A stretch of 21,577 nt of DNA. Origin: Acidobacteriota bacterium (GTDB lineage: Bacteria; Acidobacteriota; Vicinamibacteria; Vicinamibacterales; SCN-69-37). The notes below the pieces were generated by a model. It did not search any database and had not been told where the DNA came from. It worked only from the letters and a program-made list of their open reading frames with translations. Where the stretch lies: contig JAKALV010000023.1 in NCBI GenBank assembly GCA_021824055.1, positions 1 to 21,577 of the forward strand, in the 5' to 3' direction. Both the position numbers and the translations under genes were made by a program. Shown one piece after another: positions 6,704 to 11,743 of this stretch (positions are counted from its first letter, which is position 1; each line of letters opens with the position of its first letter).

Positions 6704-6882
6704 TGGCTATTCCTTTTGGTCTTGGGGCGTAGCTTCGAGACCCTTGTGATGCGCGCCTGATCCACCTGGAGTAAATTGCGGATGGTGTCTTTCGTGTGAC
6801 CCGCTTCAAGCGACTGGAAAATAAAGACGTCCTGAATCGTCTCTAGAAGTTTCTTAAGGGTCTGAGCATCGACTTCAGCCAT
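6700..6882 (-). CDS. Small HTH-like protein, fourth gene of the TIR operon
   Basis: A 60-residue protein. An N-terminal amphipathic helix (LKKLLETIQDVFIFQSLE) is followed by GHTKDTIRNLLQVDQARITR, which has the spacing of a helix-turn-helix, and a basic tail KLRPKTKRN. It overlaps the gene before it by 8 bases and the TIR gene after it by 4. It resembles its immediate upstream neighbour: both have a helix ending in F/I-x-Q, a glycine, then IR and a final I-x-x-V/I-x-K-L. No family name is assigned; a DNA-binding or protein-adaptor role is inferred from shape and context. Confidence 0.7.
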   Translation of the reverse strand: MAEVDAQTLKKLLETIQDVFIFQSLEAGHTKDTIRNLLQVDQARITRVSKLRPKTKRNSQ

Positions 6883-7063
6883 TGGCCTTCTTGCCCCGCT
6901 TTCCGGAATTCAGCAGCTTCACGATCGCGTTGATGTCGTTCATCCCGCCTCCGACGATTGTCCTGATCTGCGCTTGCCCGACGCCCGCCAGCCCGAGCTG
7001 AACGATCAGCAGCTTCCGAAGCAAGTCCACAGTCTTGTCTCCGCCGTCCTGGCTTTTCGCCAT
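6875..7063 (-). CDS. Small HTH-like protein, third gene of the TIR operon
   Basis: A 62-residue protein with DLLRKLLIVQLGLAG as a first helix, then GQAQIRTIVGGGMNDINAIV as a degenerate helix-turn-helix, then a Lys/Arg/Gly tail. It starts at ATG 7063, only 2 bases after the previous stop, and its stop lies 8 bases inside the next gene. Its recognition region is glycine-rich and less canonical than that of the first two operon proteins, so it may have lost DNA binding and act as an adaptor. Small size and frame retention within a tight operon are the main evidence that it is real. Confidence 0.68.
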   Translation of the reverse strand: MAKSQDGGDKTVDLLRKLLIVQLGLAGVGQAQIRTIVGGGMNDINAIVKLLNSGKRGKKANG

Positions 7064-7065
7064 CT

Positions 7066-7302
7066 CTAGTCCTCCGTCTTTTTCTTCTTCTTATTCCTCA
7101 GCCGTTGCTGCGTCACTGCGACAGTGGCGGCCGAGGTGCCGAGGATTTCGCCGATTTCCCTCGCGGTCAGACCGAGGTCCGAGAGCAGGCGGATCACGTC
7201 CATCTGGCTCATTTGTGCCTTTAGCTGCGCCGCCAGAAGGCGGTTAGTCGTCTTCGCTTGTTTGAGGAGGTCGTCGAGCGTTGCGAGTCCGTCCTTGGAC
7301 AT
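7066..7302 (-). CDS. Small sigma-region-4-like HTH protein, second gene of the TIR operon
   Basis: A 78-residue protein. Residues about 8-35 are helical (DDLLKQAKTTNRLLAAQLKA), and about 38-70 form a clear helix-turn-helix, LGLTAREIGEILGTSAATVA, of the type found in sigma-factor region 4 and LuxR-like regulators. The tail is highly basic (KKKKK). The frame stays open upstream to 7536, but the ATG at 7302 lies 5 bases after the stop of the preceding gene and gives the size seen in its neighbours; the longer version would overlap that gene completely in another frame. Confidence 0.75.
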   Translation of the reverse strand: MSKDGLATLDDLLKQAKTTNRLLAAQLKAQMSQMDVIRLLSDLGLTAREIGEILGTSAATVAVTQQRLRNKKKKKTED

Positions 7303-7307
7303 CTGGG

Positions 7308-7514
7308 CTAGGAAGCCTTTCTGGCGCGCTCGATGGACTTCGCCACCGCCGCCTGTCCTCTGTTGAGAAGCTTCGCGATTTCGGCAGCGGTGTAGCCGGC
7401 TCTTGCCAGCACCACTTCCGCTTTGTCCCGCTTGTCCCGTTCTTCGAGTCCCTGGAGCTGCACCAGGAACACCGCCTTTGTCGCCTTCACCAGTTCGTGC
7501 ATCGTATCGGCCAT
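7308..7514 (-). CDS. Small sigma-region-4-like HTH protein, first gene of the TIR operon
   Basis: A 68-residue protein. A first helix (MHELVKATKAVFLVQLQGLE) is followed by the charged connector ERDKRDK and a canonical helix-turn-helix, AGYTAAEIAKLLNRGQAAVA, with a basic C-terminal helix SIERARK. The HTH matches that of the next gene (T-A-x-E-I, then A-x-V-A and R-x-R). The ATG at 7514 has a strong GGAGGT site at 7520-7525. It heads the operon, and a GTACG direct repeat lies 30-46 bp upstream of its start. It contains only HTH region 4 and no sigma region 2, so it is not a sigma factor. Confidence 0.75.
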   Translation of the reverse strand: MADTMHELVKATKAVFLVQLQGLEERDKRDKAEVVLARAGYTAAEIAKLLNRGQAAVAKSIERARKAS

Positions 7515-7543
7515 TCTGACCTCCGTGAGTTGGCACTCTACAT

Positions 7544-7560
7544 GTACGAATGCTAGTACG
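7544..7560 (-). promoter_or_regulatory. Candidate operator of the HTH-TIR operon
   Basis: GTACG occurs at 7544-7548 and 7556-7560, one helical turn apart, just upstream of the ribosome-binding site of the first HTH gene. Because GTAC is self-complementary the pair can be read as direct or inverted half-sites. It could be where one of the operon's own HTH proteins binds. No convincing -35/-10 pair was found here. Confidence 0.3.
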
Positions 7561-7651
7561 TCAACGATTACGAAACATGAAATACAACATTTTTAGAGCT
7601 ATTGCTAATACCATCGTTGTGTCATTAACTCCGGTTCACGTGGTGGAGGCA

Positions 7652-7740
7652 GCGCTGGCCGATGCCGGCGCATGACCATGGCGGCGAGTTTCCGGCGTCC
7701 GCGCTCAGTGGCGGCACGATATCTAGTCAGGCGAAAGTCA
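7652..7740. repeat. Diverged 88-bp direct repeat, copy 1
   Basis: This segment matches 8025-8112 at roughly 80% identity by eye, starting CTGGCCGAT and ending AGGCGAAAGTC. On the minus strand both copies keep one frame with the shared pattern AATER-x-RR-x-x-AAMV-x-RR-x-RPA. That points to two decayed copies of a coding sequence, not a regulatory repeat. Confidence 0.7.
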
Positions 7741-8024
7741 TACTGTAATGACTGTTAATATCATTATTATCAGTAAGTTACTGGAATACCCTCCACTGAC
7801 ACCAGAGCGACTTGGCCCAGCGCCGCGCTGGGGGTGCGAGCCCTGTCCGTTCTAGGCTCCGCCGTCGATCTCGCGCGTAGACGTCGAGCCACCGTCTCCA
7901 GATGTCATTATCGAATGAACATAGACATTAACGTCTAGACACAGATGTCCATGAAGTTGAGCGATACTTTGCCTAGGTTGTTTATGGGCATGTGCGAGAT
8001 CATCTTGTGAATGTTCGGAGACAA

Positions 8025-8112
8025 GGGCTGGCCGATATCGGCGCGGGACCATCGCGGCGTGTTCCCGGCGTCGGCGCTCGGTAGCGGCACAATATCGACA
8101 AGGCGAAAGTCC
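8025..8112. repeat. Diverged 88-bp direct repeat, copy 2
   Basis: Partner of 7652-7740, in the same orientation, with 284 bp between the copies. Differences are mostly substitutions plus a one-base gap near the end, consistent with ageing after duplication. Confidence 0.7.
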
Positions 8113-8177
8113 GTTGGAGCGTGTCCCGGCCAGACCGGCCGAGCCAGGCTGGTGCTCGATGTTCCGGAATGCCAGTA

Positions 8178-8206
8178 TCTACAGGTATAACGTTTTCGAG
8201 TATAAT
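8178..8206 (+). promoter_or_regulatory. Sigma-70-type promoter of abiEi-abiEii
   Basis: TCTACA (8178-8183, four of six matches to TTGACA) is followed after exactly 17 bp by a perfect TATAAT (8201-8206). GTATAA is repeated at 8185-8190 and 8200-8205, overlapping the -10 box. AbiEi-type antitoxins commonly repress their own promoter, so these repeats are possible half-sites. Confidence 0.65.
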
Positions 8207-8233
8207 TCATCATATTAATTGAGGTTTTATACC

Positions 8234-8896
8234 TTGAATCGTCGGCAGAAAACATCCAAACGCCTTTACGACCTGGCAGAGCGCCAAGGTGGGTATTTCA
8301 CTACTCGGCAGGCTCGCGCTGCAGGATACGAGGACAACACCCACCCGTACCATGTGCGGTCAGCCAATTGGATTCGTGAGCACCGTGGCGTCTACCGGCT
8401 CGCCCGGTTTCCCATGTCATCGCGGCCTGACCTCATGCTGTGGCAGCTCTGGTCGCACAATCGCGGCGGTGAACCGCAGGGCACGTTCAGCCACGTGACA
8501 GCGCTCACTCTGCACGAGCTGTCGGATGCCATGCCGGCGCGTCTGGACATGACCGTGCCACCAAACTTCCAACGCATGGCAGCGATCCCTAATGTGCTTC
8601 GCCTGCATCGAGGCCGACTCGGTGTGAAGGACGTCGAGACGGTCGAGGCGGTTCGTGTCACGACACCTCTGCGGACGCTCATCGACGTGATACGTGACGG
8701 GTCGCTCTCGCAGGAGCTTCAGGTCCAGGCGGTTGCTCAGGCGATCCGTCGGGGGCTTATCATTCGTCGGCAACTCGAAAAGGCCAAGGTTAGTGTTCGC
8801 GCGCGGCAACGAATCAATAGAATCCTGAAACAGGTTCCCACCAATGGCGACGCCGCATCAATACGCGACAGCGGGCGCACTTCGCGCCGCGCTTGA
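8234..8896 (+). CDS. abiEi: AbiEi-family antitoxin / transcriptional regulator
   Basis: A 220-residue protein with an N-terminal winged helix (about 8-58) containing GGYFTTRQARAAGYEDNTHPYHVRS in the family's usual form and ending in HRGVYRLARFP. The C-terminal part includes the family-like FSHVTALTLHELSDAMP and RVTTPLRTLIDV. AbiEi proteins are the antitoxin of type IV AbiE systems: they do not bind the toxin but repress the operon and counteract its effect. TTG 8234 is preferred because GAGG at 8221-8224 sits 9 bases upstream; a TTG at 8219 adds five residues but has no site. The gene overlaps abiEii by 53 bases. Confidence 0.85.
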   Translation: MNRRQKTSKRLYDLAERQGGYFTTRQARAAGYEDNTHPYHVRSANWIREHRGVYRLARFPMSSRPDLMLWQLWSHNRGGEPQGTFSHVTALTLHELSDAMPARLDMTVPPNFQRMAAIPNVLRLHRGRLGVKDVETVEAVRVTTPLRTLIDVIRDGSLSQELQVQAVAQAIRRGLIIRRQLEKAKVSVRARQRINRILKQVPTNGDAASIRDSGRTSRRA

Positions 8897-9752
8897 AACG
8901 CGACTGCTTGAGCGGTCACGCCGTGACGGTGTTGATCTCCAACGTCTGCGCCGCCAGGTCGCCTTCGATCGACTGCTTGCGCGCATGTTCAGCCACGCGT
9001 CGCGTGCGAGCCGGGCGTGGGTTCTGAAAGGCGGCTACGCGCTCGAACTGCGGTTCCATCAAGCGCGGTCGACAAAGGATCTGGATCTGACCGTCAGAGT
9101 CGAAGCGGGTGACCGAGGGACTCTCGCTCGCTCGGCCAACGCCCTTCGCGAACGACTGCAACTGGCGACGATGGAGCCGCAGTCCGATTTCTTCACGTTT
9201 GTGATTGGCGAAGTCATGCTCGATCTTGATCAGGCGCCAGAAGGTGGCGCTCGATTCCCAGTGGACGCGCGGCTCGATGGCCGGACGTTTATGAGGTTCC
9301 ACGTCGATCTCGGCGTCGGTGATGAAGTCATTGAACCACTCGAAGAATTGACGGGCGACGACTGGCTCGGCTTCGCTGGCATTCCTGCGGCCTCCGTTCC
9401 AGCGCTCTCGGCCGAACAGCATTGGGTGGAGAAGTTGCACGCTTACACGCGTCCGCGCGAAGGTGTGACCAACACTCGTGTCAAAGATCTCGTTGATCTC
9501 GTGCTGCTGATCGAACGCCATGAACTGTCGGTCGACCGAGTTCGATCAGCGGTCGAAGCAACATTCGGGCGACGACGGACGCATCCCGTGCCAGTTGGTC
9601 TTCCTCCGCCGCCTGCTCTATGGAACAGACCATTCGCAATACTCGCTGCCGAATGCGGATTGACTTACACAGCGGCGGCTGCTCACGAGCGTGTCGGAGT
9701 AACTTGGGCAGCCTTCTGCGCTGATGCTCCAGGCGCAACCAAGGGCCCCTGA
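8844..9752 (+). CDS. abiEii: AbiEii-family nucleotidyltransferase toxin
   Basis: A 302-residue protein of the AbiEii nucleotidyltransferase family (DNA polymerase beta-like fold). The active-site block is complete: LKGGYALELR (61-70) followed by STKDLDLTV (76-84), where D79 and D81 are the metal ligands. Downstream, EKLHAYTR (196-203) and KDLVDLVLL (214-222) match the later conserved motifs. The toxin inhibits growth, for related proteins by adding nucleotides to tRNA, and gives abortive infection. Overlap with the antitoxin gene suggests translational coupling. The nearby TIR operon strengthens the reading of this stretch as a defence island. No ribosome-binding site of note precedes the ATG. 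Confidence 0.88.
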   Translation: MATPHQYATAGALRAALETRLLERSRRDGVDLQRLRRQVAFDRLLARMFSHASRASRAWVLKGGYALELRFHQARSTKDLDLTVRVEAGDRGTLARSANALRERLQLATMEPQSDFFTFVIGEVMLDLDQAPEGGARFPVDARLDGRTFMRFHVDLGVGDEVIEPLEELTGDDWLGFAGIPAASVPALSAEQHWVEKLHAYTRPREGVTNTRVKDLVDLVLLIERHELSVDRVRSAVEATFGRRRTHPVPVGLPPPPALWNRPFAILAAECGLTYTAAAAHERVGVTWAAFCADAPGATKGP

Positions 9753-9785
9753 GGCCCGCACACCGACTGGTCGATGGTCTGACGT

Positions 9786-9827
9786 TGGACCCTGGACCCT
9801 GGACCCTGGACCCTGGACTCTGGACTA
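9786..9827 (-). repeat. Heptamer array after the secreted-protein gene
   Basis: Four TGGACCC units, then TGGACTC and TGGACTA. On the minus strand they read TAGTCCA, GAGTCCA and four GGGTCCA. The first minus-strand unit contains the TAG stop of the gene ending at 9825. It is the inverted counterpart of the array at 5651-5692. The 33 bases between abiEii and this array show nothing recognisable. Confidence 0.88.
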
Positions 9828-10358
9828 CTCGACCCTGAGGCTCTTCAAGAACTCCTGAACGCTGTCGTCCCACTTGGCCACCGTGGCGAACGGCCCGAGG
9901 CACTTGACGAAGTACGGGCCGCCGGGAGTGTCCACATACACGGCGATCTGGCGAAATCCCTTCTTGTTGAAATGCTCGGCAGCGCCCGGCGCGACCTCGG
10001 CGACGTAGGTACCGCTCACGTCCACAATCGATAGCCTCAGGCCGGACGCGCTTGTGGCCGCGGTCATCTGTGCCACATCCTTCGACGCTCTTCCGTCCGG
10101 TTGCGCCATCTGGCTGACCCAGCGATCGATGTTGGCCCGCGCGCTGCCGCCCTGCGTGGCGCCGAAGAAGAACACCGTCACCGCGGCGTCCTCCACATCG
10201 CCCTGCACTCTGGGCAGCGTGTACTCGGCTTGCCGCATCGATGACGACGGCGTTCTGGCAATCCAGCCGGCCGGCGCGTCGAATTTCAGCGTGGCGGGGA
10301 AGGCCATGGGCGACGCGGCCGCGGCCGCAAACGCGGCCGAGACGAGCAATGTGCGCAT
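9825..10358 (-). CDS. Secreted protein of unknown function
   Basis: A 177-residue protein. The first 22 residues (MRTLLVSAAFAAAAASPMAFPA) form a signal peptide with probable cleavage after FPA. The mature part begins LKFDAPAGWIARTP and ends in a VAKWDDSVQEFLKSLRVE helix, an alpha/beta outline like small periplasmic PsbP-like or stress-linked domains, but no family was firmly recognised. It has one cysteine (KCLGPF). It starts 20 bases after the GT87 stop on the same strand and is probably co-transcribed with it. No clear Shine-Dalgarno is visible. Confidence 0.75.
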   Translation of the reverse strand: MRTLLVSAAFAAAAASPMAFPATLKFDAPAGWIARTPSSSMRQAEYTLPRVQGDVEDAAVTVFFFGATQGGSARANIDRWVSQMAQPDGRASKDVAQMTAATSASGLRLSIVDVSGTYVAEVAPGAAEHFNKKGFRQIAVYVDTPGGPYFVKCLGPFATVAKWDDSVQEFLKSLRVE

Positions 10359-10378
10359 GACTGAATGGTAATCGAACT

Positions 10379-11503
10379 CTACGCGAGCCGTTGCCGCCGC
10401 AGTTGCGCCAGCACCACGACGATCGTCAGCGCGCAGATGGTGACGACCGACGTGCGCATGAACCGCTGGTAGATCGCCCGGCCCACGAGATCGAACGCCA
10501 CGAGGCCCATCACGCCCACGGCCGTCCAGGCCGCCACGCGCCAGCCGCGCGGCAGTTCCGGCATCCGGTCAAACAGGAGCGCGATCGCCGGCGTGGACAG
10601 CAGCAGGACGTAGTCCCAGCCCTGCGGCGAGAGCAGCGGAATGAGCACGAGCAGCGCGGCGGCCTCGAGGTACGCCGGCTCCGCGACGCGCGCGCGGCGC
10701 CGCCACGCGTCGGCGACCAACGCCAGGCTGATCCCGCCGGTGACGACGGCCAGCACGCTCGCCGCTGGTCCCGCACCGAGCCATCGGGCCCACACCGAGG
10801 CGAACGACACGTTGTCGGGAGTCATCAAGTTAGGCGCCGTGGTGGACGTGACCGTGCGCCACCAGTCGGCCAGGAGCGCGATGTTGCCGTTGAACCCGTA
10901 GAACGCCATCGGGGCGAGCAGCGCGGCCACCAGCGTGATCGCCATGGCGACCACCGCGCGGCGGTCTTCGCTCGCGAGCAGCCACGGCGCGAAGATGATG
11001 CCGTACGGCTTCACCGCGACGGCGGCGCCAAACAGCACCCCGGCCACGGCCGGAAACTCCGACTGCAGCGCGCCCAGCGCGGCGACGACCAGCAGCGCGA
11101 AGAACAGGTTCGCCTGGCCCAGCCCAAGTTCGTGGATGTAGAACTTCAGCATGAACAGCAGCGTGAGGCCGACCAGCAGGGGCAGCCCGCGCCGTCGCTC
11201 GGGGACAAACCGCGCGGACCATCGCAGCAGGAGCACCAGCGCGCCGACCGACAGCGCGAACCAGCCCAGCTTTGCCGTTTCTGCATCGGCCAGGGCAAAC
11301 GGAATCGTGGCCACGGCGAACACCGGGAGGTACTTGAACTGGAAGTGTCCGTCGCTCTCGCGGAACAGGGGCTCGGCGCGGAGCACGCGCTCAGATGCCT
11401 GACGGTACACCCCGAAGTCCACCATCTTCTCGCGGGCCTTGAACTGGAATGCGGCGAGGGCGACGAGGCCGATGAGCAGGGGTGGCAGAAAGCGCCGCAG
11501 CAC
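10379..11503 (-). CDS. GT87-family (DUF2029) membrane glycosyltransferase
   Basis: A 374-residue protein with about nine to ten hydrophobic helices. Family marks are DFGVYRQASERVL with the aspartate of the first extracytoplasmic loop, FKYLPVFAV, GLGQANLFF and AVKPYGIIFAPW. GT87 proteins are GT-C enzymes that use polyprenyl-phosphate sugars (in mycobacteria, polyprenyl-phosphomannose) on the outer face of the cytoplasmic membrane; the acceptor here is unknown. The open frame begins at GTG 11509, but GTG 11503 is preferred because AGGAG (11511-11515 on the minus strand) then sits at an ideal 7-base spacing. Confidence 0.85.
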   Translation of the reverse strand: MLRRFLPPLLIGLVALAAFQFKAREKMVDFGVYRQASERVLRAEPLFRESDGHFQFKYLPVFAVATIPFALADAETAKLGWFALSVGALVLLLRWSARFVPERRRGLPLLVGLTLLFMLKFYIHELGLGQANLFFALLVVAALGALQSEFPAVAGVLFGAAVAVKPYGIIFAPWLLASEDRRAVVAMAITLVAALLAPMAFYGFNGNIALLADWWRTVTSTTAPNLMTPDNVSFASVWARWLGAGPAASVLAVVTGGISLALVADAWRRRARVAEPAYLEAAALLVLIPLLSPQGWDYVLLLSTPAIALLFDRMPELPRGWRVAAWTAVGVMGLVAFDLVGRAIYQRFMRTSVVTICALTIVVVLAQLRRQRLA

Positions 11504-11562
11504 GTGCACGCTCCTAGCTTAGAGCAGCTAGAGCAGTATTCAGTACGGTGTCGTGTCGTCCA

Positions 11563-11590
11563 CAGTTCAAGGTCCACGGTCCAACGTCAC
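11563..11590 (+). repeat. Degenerate heptamer array, left arm
   Basis: Units CAGTTCA, AGGTCCA, CGGTCCA and ACGTCAC lie head to tail in the 234-bp gap between the kinase and the GT87 gene. They have the same polarity as the left arms at 3038 and 5651. Confidence 0.6.
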
Positions 11591-11680
11591 TCGTCGTCCT
11601 CGGGTCCTGTCGGTCCTGAGTCCTTGGTTCACGTGCCCGTGCACATCGGACGCAGGACCAGCCGGACCTGCGGACAACAA

Positions 11681-11715
11681 GTGACCTTGGACGTTGAACC
11701 CTGAACCGTGGATTG
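11681..11715 (-). repeat. Degenerate heptamer array, right arm
   Basis: Plus-strand units GTGACCT, TGGACGT, TGAACCC, TGAACCG and TGGATTG, the inverted counterpart of 11563-11590. The roughly 90 bp between the arms contain no gene, only further irregular GGTCC/GGACC words. Confidence 0.6.
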
Positions 11716-11743
11716 GCGGCTACAGCAATGTGAAATGCGCTCT

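Larger units (their letters stand above)
7515..8233. other. 719-bp gap between the TIR operon and abiEi
   Basis: No convincing gene lies here. The gap holds a GTACG operator candidate (7544-7560), an AT-rich stretch (7561-7630), two diverged 88-bp direct repeats (7652-7740 and 8025-8112), and a perfect AGTCAT/ATGACT inverted repeat (7736-7753). It also holds an AT-rich tract (7755-7785), a 7-bp hairpin CCCAGCG/CGCTGGG (7816-7832) and the abiEi promoter (8178-8206). Two small minus-strand frames cover parts of it but look like remnants. Confidence 0.6.
5651..9827. mobile_element. Candidate genomic/defence island
   Basis: This accessory segment is inferred from four signs: a tRNA-Pro 3' fragment at its left end, defence-type genes inside (TIR operon and AbiEi/AbiEii), local AT-rich DNA at about 7540-8235 in an otherwise GC-rich window, and oppositely oriented heptamer arrays at its two edges. 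No integrase and no second tRNA copy are in the window. For a plus-strand tRNA the intact copy is expected to the left of the fragment, and none is seen within 5.6 kb, so the boundaries remain uncertain. Confidence 0.45.

Noticed and set aside
7308..7514. Calling the first small HTH gene a sigma factor
   Set aside because: Only a region-4-like HTH is present; no core-binding region 2 exists in 68 residues.
7066..7536. 156-residue version of the second HTH gene
   Set aside because: Its N-terminal half lies in another frame of the first HTH gene and looks like shadow sequence; ATG 7302 gives a spacing and size that fit the operon.
7852..8255. Two small minus-strand ORFs (66 and 106 codons) upstream of abiEi
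   Set aside because: They overlap each other and the abiEi promoter, lack ribosome-binding sites, and cover a diverged direct repeat; at best they are remnants.
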